A stretch of 5,068 nucleotides of DNA from Caldora sp. SIO3E6 (lineage in GTDB: Bacteria; Cyanobacteriota; Cyanobacteriia; Cyanobacteriales; Coleofasciculaceae), in the NCBI GenBank assembly GCA_010672185.1, contig JAAHHL010000612.1:1-5068 (forward strand), in the 5' to 3' direction. The number at the start of each line of letters is the position of its first letter. Position 1 is the first letter of the stretch. Made by a program: the position numbers and the translations under genes. Under the pieces are notes generated by a model, which was not told the DNA's origin, searched no databases, and worked only from the letters and a program-made list of their open reading frames with translations. Below, piece by piece: positions 1 to 5,039 of this stretch.

Positions 1-63
1 TCGCCAAAATCATTGATGCTGAAAAGCCCAGTTTTTCGTCAAAAATCCTCCTTGTCTACTACT

Positions 64-92
64 CCCCTCCTTGGAGGGGTTGGGGGTGGGTT
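64..92. repeat. G-rich palindromic intergenic repeat, copy 1
   Basis: CCCCTCC (64-70) and GGAGGGG (73-79) form a perfect 7-bp inverted repeat around TT, followed by a G-rich tail ending in GGGTGGGTT. From general knowledge, this sequence type recurs between genes in many filamentous cyanobacteria; I have not verified that for this exact copy. The tail closely resembles the tail of the second copy at 153-189, which supports a shared repeat family. Confidence 0.6.
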
Positions 93-152
93 CCTCCCTT
101 GTCTTATCTGGACCGAAATATTAAAAACCTACCCTTGTGAGGAGCCGGAAAG

Positions 153-189
153 CCCCTCTCCTCTTAGGGGAGGGGTTTGGGGAGGGGTC
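153..189. repeat. G-rich palindromic intergenic repeat, copy 2
   Basis: CCCCTCTCC (153-161) pairs with GGGGAGGGG (167-175) across a five-base loop, with one T:G wobble. The tail TTTGGGGAGGGGTC matches the tail of the 64-92 copy with a few substitutions. Two diverged copies about 90 bp apart in the same orientation suggest a small mobile or amplified repeat rather than a gene-specific regulatory site. Confidence 0.6.
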
Positions 190-285
190 TGACCCTATAC
201 CAATTCGCCAACAGTATCTTTAGTTGGCTAATCATAGCTTGTCGTTTCTGCTCCACCCTAAATAATCAGGTTGAACTCTATTCAC

Positions 286-292
286 AAAGGAG
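286..292 (+). promoter_or_regulatory. Ribosome binding site of the sulfatase gene
   Basis: AAAGGAG lies 11 bases before the ATG at 304. It supports that start, which also gives a complete signal peptide. Confidence 0.75.
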
Positions 293-303
293 TTTCTTAA
301 TTT

Positions 304-1983
304 ATGCAACGAATCAAGAAATCAGGTATTGCGATCGTAATGTCTGTGATGCTTTTCCTCTCAGGAATGCTACCTTGGCTTCCAACAGCCCCAGCTTTTG
401 CCCAAGAAACCACGACCAAACCCAATATCCTGGTCATTATGGGCGATGATATCGGCTGGTTTAACATTAGTGCCTATAACCTAGGCATGATGGACTACAG
501 AACACCCAACATCGATAGCATCGCCCATGATGGCATACTTTTCACTGACTTTTACGGTGAACAGAGTTGTACTGCTGGTCGTGCTGCCTTTATTACAGGC
601 CAGAGTCCTGCACGCACAGGTTTAACCAAGATTGGATTACCTGGTGCGAAAGAAGGATTACAGCTAGAAGACCCAACCTTGGCAGAACTACTGAAGCCAT
701 TGGGTTACAACACTGCTCAATTCGGTAAAAATCATTTGGGTGACTTAGATCTGTTTCTACCCACTGCTCATGGTTTCGATGAGTTCTTTGGGAACCTCTA
801 TCACCTTAATGCGGAGGAGGAACCAGAGAACGAAGACTATCCAGAGTTAGGTAAATATCCTCTTTTTGACCTGTTTCGTCCACGGGGTGTCCTTCACAGC
901 TATGCAGACAATACTAAACAATGTCCAGCTGGAGCAGAGGATGTCACAGACGAAGAGAGTCTTGGTCAAAGGGTTTGTGATACTGGTCCTCTGACTCAAA
1001 AGCGGATGGAAACCATAGATGAGGAGGTTCTTGACCGTACCCTTGCCTATCTAGATGAGGTTGTTCAGCCAGACGCAAACGGAAATACAGATCCATTCTT
1101 TGTTTGGTTTAACAGCACCCGCAACCATATTTTCACCCACCTGAAGGACGAAGCTAAAGGCGTTACCGGACAAGGTGTCTATGCTGACGGTATGGTGGAA
1201 CACGATGGTCATGTTGGCCAACTTCTCAATAAGCTAGACGAACTCGAAATTGCTGACAACACTATTGTTATCTATACTACTGACAACGGTGCTGAGGTAT
1301 TTTCTTGGCCTGATGGTGGCACCATTCCTTTCCGCAGTGAAAAGAACTCCACTTGGGAAGGAGGTTTCCGAGTTCCGGCAATGATCAAGTGGCCTGGTCA
1401 TATTGCCAGTGGTGTGGTTTCCAACGATATTGTCTCCCATCAAGATATGTTGCCAACGCTGATGGCTGCAGTTGGTGTGGACGACATCAAAGAGCAGCTT
1501 CTTAATGGCTATACTGCTGGCGATACAACTTACAATGTTCACATTGACGGCTATAACTTCTTGCCTTATCTAACTTCTCTAGGAGGCCCAGACTCAGAGG
1601 TCGCAACTCCTCGTGAAGAGTTCTACTACTTGACCGACGGCGGTTTTCCATCCGCACTCCGGTTTGAAGACTGGAAACTGGTGTTTAGTGAAATGCAGGG
1701 TGAAGGGTTTGATGTTTGGTTTGACCCCTACGTCAATTTGAGGGGTCCTCGGATCATTAACTTACGTCGCGATCCATTTGAGAAAGCAACCTATGAGTCA
1801 AGCTACTACGATGACTGGCTAATTCGCCGCAGCTTCTTGATCGGTCCAGCAATTGGATATTTAGGCCAATTCCTCGAGACCTTTAAAGCCTATCCACCTC
1901 GGCAATTACCTGGCTCTTTTGGTATCGAGAAGATGGTGAGCGATCTCATGGAGTACCTGGAGCATCCTGCATCGAACAATTAA
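304..1983 (+). CDS. Exported type I (formylglycine-dependent) sulfatase, arylsulfatase-like
   Basis: This 559-residue sulfatase of the alkaline-phosphatase superfamily should hydrolyse a sulfate ester outside the cytoplasm; the substrate cannot be read from sequence. Residues 1-33 form a signal peptide (basic MQRIKK start, hydrophobic core, cleavage at about AFA|Q). Visible family motifs are the metal-binding Asp-Asp at 48-49 in IMGDD, the active-site motif C89-T-A-G-R93 (Cys to become formylglycine), K142/H144 in FGKNHLGD, D327-N328 in TTDNGAE, and K347 before WEGGFRVP. These are the residues expected to bind the metal and sulfate, and the length is normal for the family. The motif is CxAxR instead of the textbook CxPxR. 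The FGE gene downstream on the same strand is the expected maturase. The start is supported by AAAGGAG at 286-292. Function as a sulfatase is confident; 'aryl' is only the customary label. Confidence 0.95.
   Translation: MQRIKKSGIAIVMSVMLFLSGMLPWLPTAPAFAQETTTKPNILVIMGDDIGWFNISAYNLGMMDYRTPNIDSIAHDGILFTDFYGEQSCTAGRAAFITGQSPARTGLTKIGLPGAKEGLQLEDPTLAELLKPLGYNTAQFGKNHLGDLDLFLPTAHGFDEFFGNLYHLNAEEEPENEDYPELGKYPLFDLFRPRGVLHSYADNTKQCPAGAEDVTDEESLGQRVCDTGPLTQKRMETIDEEVLDRTLAYLDEVVQPDANGNTDPFFVWFNSTRNHIFTHLKDEAKGVTGQGVYADGMVEHDGHVGQLLNKLDELEIADNTIVIYTTDNGAEVFSWPDGGTIPFRSEKNSTWEGGFRVPAMIKWPGHIASGVVSNDIVSHQDMLPTLMAAVGVDDIKEQLLNGYTAGDTTYNVHIDGYNFLPYLTSLGGPDSEVATPREEFYYLTDGGFPSALRFEDWKLVFSEMQGEGFDVWFDPYVNLRGPRIINLRRDPFEKATYESSYYDDWLIRRSFLIGPAIGYLGQFLETFKAYPPRQLPGSFGIEKMVSDLMEYLEHPASNN
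568..582 (+). other. Formylglycine modification motif of the sulfatase (C-T-A-G-R)
   Basis: Codons 89-93 of the sulfatase read TGT ACT GCT GGT CGT. Cys89 is the residue expected to be oxidised to C-alpha-formylglycine, and Arg93 is the conserved arginine of the signature. The third position is Ala, where most FGE substrates have Pro. Confidence 0.9.
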
Positions 1984-1994
1984 CTCACATTGAA

Positions 1995-2024
1995 TCCCTC
2001 TGAAAATCAATGATTTTCCAGGGA
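1995..2024. repeat. Stem-loop 1 after the sulfatase stop
   Basis: An outer stem TCCCT/AGGGA (1995-1999 with 2020-2024) and an inner stem GAAAAT/ATTTTC (2002-2007 with 2013-2018) are separated by a small asymmetric bulge; the loop is CAATG. Its right arm shares bases 2021-2024 with the left arm of stem-loop 2, so the two full structures cannot form together. Confidence 0.55.
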
Positions 2025-2052
2025 ATTGAAATCGACTGCGATTTTAATTCCC
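2021..2052. repeat. Stem-loop 2: 14-bp stem, ACTG loop
   Basis: GGGAATTGAAATCG (2021-2034) pairs with CGATTTTAATTCCC (2039-2052) over 14 pairs, including one G:U, with a four-base ACTG loop. This is the strongest secondary structure I found in the window. It lies 38 bases past the sulfatase stop and could protect or terminate the sulfatase transcript, but no T run follows it. Confidence 0.7.
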
Positions 2053-2055
2053 TGA

Positions 2056-2071
2056 TTACACCACGGTGTAA
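2056..2071. repeat. Perfect 7-bp palindrome
   Basis: TTACACC (2056-2062) and GGTGTAA (2065-2071) flank AC. The near-zero spacer makes this more like a dyad operator for a dimeric DNA-binding protein than an RNA hairpin. No regulator gene is adjacent to support either reading. Confidence 0.5.
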
Positions 2072-2087
2072 ACACTCATTAGAGTTG

Positions 2088-2129
2088 AGGAGGATCTTGA
2101 AAAGACTATTGTTAAAGATAGATCCTCCT
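2088..2129. repeat. Stem-loop with a Shine-Dalgarno-like arm
   Basis: AGGAGGATCT (2088-2097) pairs perfectly with AGATCCTCCT (2120-2129) across a 22-base loop. The left arm contains AGGAGG, an ideal ribosome-binding core, and the right arm is its complement. No convincing coding start follows at proper spacing. TTG codons at 2097 and 2109 are in frame with a stop at 2220, but the predicted peptide is unrecognisable. Confidence 0.6.
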
Positions 2130-2253
2130 ATTTCTCTTGATAACTGTTCAAGCCACCTTCCAGAAGTTAAAATTGACGATAAATTTTCCCAACATCGTTC
2201 ACCTGGCACCCAATTAAATTAAGACCTTGTATTATCCAATTATCAAGCATTTC

Positions 2254-3255
2254 ATGAAAAATTTTTGGCATAAATCACTTATTCTCTGTTTCCTAACAAT
2301 ATCGCTTATTTTCCCTTTCGCCACACCAGCACAAGCATCTTCTGCAGATAAGAGTTGTCCAGAGGGAATGATTTTTATTCCCGAAGGAACTTTTACAATG
2401 GGATCGGATAGTCATTATCCATCAGAAATTGCTGCCAGTGATGTCACCGTAGATAGTTTTTGCATTGATCGCCACGAAGTCACCAATTCAGAATTCCGTA
2501 AATTTGTCAAGGCAACAGGCTATAAAACTATTGCCGAACGCCCCCTCTCAAAAGAACAATTTCCAGATTTAACTGATGACCAACGACAACCTGGTTCCCT
2601 CGTCTTTGAACCTCCCTCAGAAGGTATCCAACAGGTGGCCTATTTAAGCTGGTGGCATTGGACAGTGGGTGCTAACTGGCAATATCCCTACGGTCCTCAT
2701 AGCAACATCAAAGGGAAAGATAATTATCCTGTGGTTCATATTGCCTATGAGGATGCAGTTGCTTATGCTAATTGGGCGGGTAAATCTCTCCCCTCTGAAG
2801 CTCAATGGGAATATGCAGCGCGGGGAGGTCTTCAAGAGCAAGAATTCACTTGGGGTAATCAATATTCAGCCAAGAAAGCCAATACCTGGCAAGGGATGTT
2901 TCCCTTTTTCAATACTAAAGAAGATCACTATTTAGGCACTGCACCAGTAGAATCTTTTCCCCCCAATGGTTACGGACTGTATGAGATGACGGGCAATGTT
3001 TGGGAATTAACCTCAGATTGGTATCAAGTGGGACATCCAGGTAAAGAGCATAGTCTTAACCCCACCGGACCGACTAAAAACGCCAGTTTTGACCCTAAAA
3101 AACCCAATGAAGGAGCTTTACACGTTATTAAAGGTGGCTCCTACCTCTGTGCCAAGAATTATTGCAGTCGCTATAGACCTGCCGCCAGAGAGTCTCAAGC
3201 ACCTGATACTGGCACAACCCATATTGGGTTTCGTTTGGTTTCTTTGAGCAGGTAA
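2254..3255 (+). CDS. Formylglycine-generating enzyme (FGE, SUMF1-type), with signal peptide
   Basis: This enzyme uses copper and O2 to oxidise the active-site cysteine of type I sulfatases to C-alpha-formylglycine. The 333-residue protein is one FGE-sulfatase domain (C-type-lectin-like fold) after a signal peptide (residues 1-28, cleavage at about AQA|S). Visible family landmarks are PEGMIFIPEGTFTMGSD (36-52), DVTVDSFCIDRHEVTN (63-78), SLPSEAQWEYAARGG (178-192), GLYEMTGNVWELTSDWY (241-257), GGSYLCAKNYCSRYRPAAR (294-312) and the terminal HIGFRLVS. Cys299 and Cys304 match the two catalytic cysteines of human FGE (Cys336/Cys341), so this is a genuine FGE and not a cysteine-free relative such as SUMF2 or PvdO. 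I chose the ATG at 2254 because it starts a clean signal peptide. A TTG at 2227 would add nine residues, and neither start has a strong ribosome binding site. It sits 270 bp after the sulfatase gene on the same strand, its likely substrate. Confidence 0.93.
   Translation: MKNFWHKSLILCFLTISLIFPFATPAQASSADKSCPEGMIFIPEGTFTMGSDSHYPSEIAASDVTVDSFCIDRHEVTNSEFRKFVKATGYKTIAERPLSKEQFPDLTDDQRQPGSLVFEPPSEGIQQVAYLSWWHWTVGANWQYPYGPHSNIKGKDNYPVVHIAYEDAVAYANWAGKSLPSEAQWEYAARGGLQEQEFTWGNQYSAKKANTWQGMFPFFNTKEDHYLGTAPVESFPPNGYGLYEMTGNVWELTSDWYQVGHPGKEHSLNPTGPTKNASFDPKKPNEGALHVIKGGSYLCAKNYCSRYRPAARESQAPDTGTTHIGFRLVSLSR
3148..3165 (+). other. Catalytic cysteine pair of FGE (C299, C304)
   Basis: TGT at 3148-3150 and TGC at 3163-3165 encode the two cysteines of SYLCAKNYC. 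The five-residue spacing and surrounding residues match the copper-binding cysteine pair known from characterised FGEs. Ser296 and Tyr297 before them are also conserved in the family. Confidence 0.88.
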
Positions 3256-3381
3256 ACTTCGAGCGTCGCCGTTATCCCCTCCTCCAAAGTTTCCTAAATT
3301 AACACATTTAATATTAAGTAGCTATGAAAGTAAATTCAGATTGTATCAAAACCGTATACGACAAAAGTAAGGCAGTTGAAT

Positions 3382-3783
3382 ATGCAGCAAATAAAAATCA
3401 AAGAGGACCGCCCCTTACATCTCCTAACCTTATCGGCTAAGACAGAACAGGAGTTGCAGGAATTGACTACTCCAGATTATTGGTGTCACCAGATTATTCA
3501 GCCAGTCCAGCTTTTTGCTAGTGTGGATAGTCTCAAAAGGGAAGGAGTTGAGATTTTCGTTGAAATCGGACCGAGACCGATAGTCTGGCGGTTGACTAGC
3601 CAGGGTAAACCAGACAATGAGACTCTATGGCTCCCCAGTTTGTCTCCAACGGAAACAGATTGGCAACAGATGTTAACTAGCACGGCTCAACTTTATTTGC
3701 ACGGTGTCTCAGTGAATTGGGTGGGTTTTGACCGGGACTATGAACGGTCTCAGTTTTCTCTGCCCATTTTTCCAAACAATTAA
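3382..3783 (+). pseudogene. Internally deleted type I PKS remnant (KS-AT linker joined to acyltransferase C-terminus)
   Basis: The 133-residue frame reads as two non-adjacent parts of a modular polyketide synthase. Residues 9-28 (EDRPLHLLTLSAKTEQELQEL region) resemble the linker after a ketosynthase. Residues 30-133 (TPDYWCHQIIQPVQLFASV, EIGPRP, WLPSLSPTETDWQQML, LYLHGVSVNWVGFDRDY, FSLPIFP) resemble the C-terminal end of an acyltransferase domain and the following linker. The roughly 200+ residues normally between them, including the catalytic GHSxG serine, are missing, so it cannot be an active acyltransferase. The deletion is in frame. An AAGG at 3369-3372 sits nine bases before ATG 3382, so a peptide could still be made; a TTG six bases earlier is an alternative start. 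The frame stops where PKS proteins usually continue as LPTYPFQ, and FGE-like sequence begins two bases later. Confidence 0.75.
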
Positions 3784-3784
3784 A

Positions 3785-3901
3785 GAAGACGTTGCAGCTT
3801 ATGCTCAATGGGCAGGTCTCTCACTACCAACAGAAGCTCAATGGGAATATGCTGCTCGTGGTGGACTAGATGATGCTGACTACAGTTGGGGTGAGCAATT
3901 C
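3785..3901 (+). pseudogene. Fragment of a second FGE gene (middle part)
   Basis: Read in the frame starting at 3785, 39 codons (EDVAAYAQWAG to WGEQF) align without gaps to residues 166-204 of the intact FGE upstream; I count 26 of 39 identities, including SLP-EAQWEYAARGGL. Codons differ widely, so this is not a recent copy of the upstream gene but a piece of a diverged paralogue. It has no start of its own, abuts the PKS remnant directly, and loses resemblance after 3901. Neither the signal peptide nor the catalytic cysteines are present here. Confidence 0.8.
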
Positions 3902-3992
3902 ATACATTACAGGCGCACACCTATCCCATTATTAAATAATCATAGCAAAAAATAACGATAACCACAAACAACAATCATCTTCCTAAGAGAAA

Positions 3993-4000
3993 GCGATCGC
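3993..4000. repeat. HIP1 octamer GCGATCGC
   Basis: This is a perfect copy of the highly iterated palindrome found across many cyanobacterial genomes. It supports a cyanobacterial origin; no specific function is inferred here. Confidence 0.75.
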
Positions 4001-4072
4001 GTGTAATCAACTGATTAATGTTGTATAACAGAGATCGCCTTCAACAACAAGTATCTAAGACTCATGATCACG

Positions 4073-4078
4073 AGGAGG
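4073..4078 (+). promoter_or_regulatory. Ribosome binding site deciding the toxin start
   Basis: AGGAGG, within GAGGAGGAG at 4072-4080, lies 11 bases before the in-frame TTG at 4090. The upstream in-frame ATG at 4018 has nothing comparable, so translation probably starts at the TTG. Confidence 0.55.
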
Positions 4079-4089
4079 AGTCTAAACGT

Positions 4090-4455
4090 TTGGCTAATCC
4101 AGAAGTCCCAATTATTCGTCCACTAATTTGGTTGGGAAGTAGCAAAAAAAAGATTCAATCTTTTCCAGAAGAGGTAAAAAAGTTGATCGGTGATGAATTG
4201 CAGATTATTCAATTTGGGGGAATGCCAAAAGATGCTAAACCATTTAAAGGAGTAGGTAGTGGTGTGTTTGAAATTGCCATCAAATATGATAACGATGCTT
4301 ATCGCTGTGTACAAGCAGTACAGTTAGGCAAGTATATTTATGTTCTCCATGCCTTTCAAAAGAAATCAAAAAAAGGAATTGAAACTCCTAAGCCAGATGT
4401 AGATTTGATTAAAAAACGTTATCAGGAGGCTGTCGAGTTAGCTAACAATGAATAA
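4090..4455 (+). CDS. Type II toxin of the RelE/HigB, phage Gp49-like family
   Basis: The 121-residue product resembles the Gp49-like (HigB/RelE-related) toxins, small ribosome-dependent mRNA endonucleases held inactive by the partner antitoxin. Typical features are RPLIWLGSSKKKIQSFPEEV (10-29), DAKPFKGVGSGVFEI (48-62), YRCVQAV (71-77) and the family-typical IYVLHAFQKKSKKGI (83-97) followed by PKPDVDLIKKRY. I chose TTG 4090 because it has a strong ribosome binding site at 4073-4078 and gives the usual family length. An ATG at 4018 would give 145 residues with an atypical 24-residue extension. The gene overlaps the antitoxin by 8 bp (toxin first, as in higBA), which implies translational coupling. 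All motifs look intact, unlike the broken genes on both sides. Which RNA sequence it cuts cannot be inferred. Confidence 0.85.
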   Translation: MANPEVPIIRPLIWLGSSKKKIQSFPEEVKKLIGDELQIIQFGGMPKDAKPFKGVGSGVFEIAIKYDNDAYRCVQAVQLGKYIYVLHAFQKKSKKGIETPKPDVDLIKKRYQEAVELANNE

Positions 4456-4780
4456 AATTCAAGACCTAGAATATGAACAAGGTAGCGGCAATGTTTTTGC
4501 TGACTTAGAATTAGATGATGCTGAGGAACTTTTTGCCCGCTCTCAAATTGGTTTTTATTTGTATAAAATCCTCAAAAAAAGAAATTTACAGCAAGGAGAA
4601 ATTGCAACAATATTAGGCATTTCTCAATCCGATGTTTCTCACTTAATGAATGGACATTTTAGCCGATTTACTATGGAGAAGTTACTAGATTTTTTCAAAT
4701 GTCTCAACATGAAAGTAACCATTGAAATTAGTCCTCATCAGGAGGGTGAGCCTTTTCAGCAGGTAGCTTACCTTTCATAG
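4448..4780 (+). CDS. HigA-like antitoxin, XRE-type helix-turn-helix protein
   Basis: This 110-residue antitoxin should neutralise the preceding toxin by direct binding and repress their common promoter. Residues 11-19 (QGSGNVFAD) are a family-typical N-terminal motif. Residues 36-85 form an XRE-like DNA-binding domain, with the helix-turn-helix at about 49-69 (GEIATILGISQSDVSHLMNG). The C-terminus (VTIEISPHQEGEPF) is an extended strand-like tail, usual in this family. The ATG lies inside the last codons of the toxin gene. CAGGAGG at 4423-4429 is too far upstream to be ideal, so coupling to toxin translation is likely. The stop is followed almost immediately by FGE debris at 4788, so the end of the module is close to a junction. 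Confidence 0.85.
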   Translation: MNKIQDLEYEQGSGNVFADLELDDAEELFARSQIGFYLYKILKKRNLQQGEIATILGISQSDVSHLMNGHFSRFTMEKLLDFFKCLNMKVTIEISPHQEGEPFQQVAYLS

Positions 4781-4787
4781 GAAGCGT

Positions 4788-4869
4788 TCCGCTGAAGATG
4801 TCACCGTTGACAATTTTTGTATCAATAGATATGAGATTACAAGGTGGCTCTTATCTTTGTGCTCCTAAC
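4788..4869 (+). pseudogene. Fused fragments of an FGE gene (N-terminal motif joined to active-site motif)
   Basis: Codons from 4788 to 4841 read SAEDVTVDNFCINRYEIT, matching residues 60-77 of the intact FGE (12 of 18 identical by my count). In another frame, 4843-4869 reads GGSYLCAPN, matching 8 of 9 residues at 294-302, including the first catalytic cysteine. More than 200 residues between these parts are missing and the frame shifts at the join, so the gene is dead. Resemblance stops where the next expected codon is Tyr (TA, then GGGCTTGCTG), exactly where the inverted-repeat element begins. That suggests the element interrupted the gene inside its active-site motif. Confidence 0.78.
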
Positions 4870-4933
4870 TAGGGCTTGCTGAATAAGTGTGGAAGCCATG
4901 CCAGACAAGCTTTTTAATCGCTTTCAGTCTCGC

Positions 4934-4979
4934 AAAGTGCAAGGAAATGGTATTTTTTAGTTCAAAAACCTTGCACTTT
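4934..4979. repeat. Internal hairpin of the MITE-like element
   Basis: AAAGTGCAAGG (4934-4944) and CCTTGCACTTT (4969-4979) form a perfect 11-bp stem around a 24-base AT-rich loop. Four Ts end the right arm, so weak terminator activity is possible, but internal dyads are also common in such elements. Confidence 0.6.
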
Positions 4980-5006
4980 TACCAGAAAATTCCTCCTGAA
5001 CTCTTA

Positions 5007-5039
5007 ACTTATTACTTATTACTTATTACTTATTACTTC
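5007..5039. repeat. Heptamer tandem repeat (ACTTATT)n
   Basis: There are four perfect copies of ACTTATT (5007-5034) and a partial fifth (ACTTC). Short tandem heptamers are a known feature of filamentous cyanobacterial genomes. This one lies inside the inverted-repeat element near its right end, and its unit resembles the ACTTATT of the terminal repeat itself. Confidence 0.85.

Larger units (their letters stand above)
1..303. other. Non-coding region upstream of the sulfatase gene
   Basis: I see no supportable gene here. Frames that stay open through the first 140-190 bases run straight through G-rich repeats and give low-complexity Gly/Pro/Trp-rich translations, so they are not taken as coding. 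The tail of a gene entering from the left cannot be excluded. The stretch holds two related palindromic repeats (around 64-92 and 153-189), then AT-richer DNA (190-285) that should contain the sulfatase promoter. I could not find a -35/-10 pair with convincing spacing; TAAATAAT at 259-266 is the nearest thing to a -10 box. Confidence 0.6.
1984..2253. other. Hairpin-rich spacer between sulfatase and FGE genes
   Basis: The 270-bp gap holds four inverted repeats in its first 150 bases (listed separately), then AT-rich DNA up to the FGE start. None of the hairpins is followed by a clear T tract, so none is a textbook intrinsic terminator. Short frames on both strands are open across much of the gap, but the inverted repeats explain the symmetry and neither translation resembles a family I know. 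A TTGACG box at 2173-2178 resembles a -35 site but has no good -10 box 16-18 bases later. TATTAT at 2230-2235 resembles a -10 box but has no matching -35. Whether FGE has its own promoter is undecided. Confidence 0.6.
3902..4089. other. Spacer before the toxin-antitoxin module
   Basis: I see AT-rich DNA with no recognisable gene or clear promoter. The region includes the HIP1 octamer at 3993-4000. An ATG at 4018 is in frame with the toxin, but the 24 codons it would add do not resemble the toxin family and it has no ribosome binding site. Confidence 0.5.

Noticed and set aside
1..60. TCCTCCTT at 46-53 as a minus-strand ribosome binding site for a gene leaving the window on the left.
   Set aside because: The well-spaced TTG start at 42-40 reaches a stop after ten codons, and the next ATG (13-11) is over 30 bases away.
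177..449. A 90-codon frame overlapping the sulfatase start.
   Set aside because: It begins in the G-rich repeat and runs out of frame through the sulfatase signal peptide and first motif, which are clearly coded in the other frame.
2021..2052. The 14-bp hairpin as an intrinsic terminator of the sulfatase gene.
   Set aside because: No T tract follows on the + strand; the next bases are TGATTACACC. It is kept as a stem-loop of unknown role.
2010..2222. Open frames on both strands in the sulfatase-FGE spacer.
   Set aside because: They run through inverted repeats, lack good starts and resemble no known protein. The symmetry of the hairpins explains overlapping open frames.
3324..3440. A 38-codon frame (MKVNSDCIKTVYDKSKAVEYAANKNQ...) overlapping the start of the PKS remnant.
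   Set aside because: It has no ribosome binding site, and its 3' half runs out of frame through the recognisable PKS linker. The first 25 codons might be a remnant of another gene, but I recognise no family with confidence.
4757..4777. The antitoxin ends in QQVAYLS, which also occurs in the intact FGE (residues 126-132), suggesting a fusion into FGE debris.
   Set aside because: The seven residues use mostly different codons in the two genes, and a short hydrophobic tail like this is plausible as the natural antitoxin end. The match is too short to call a junction.
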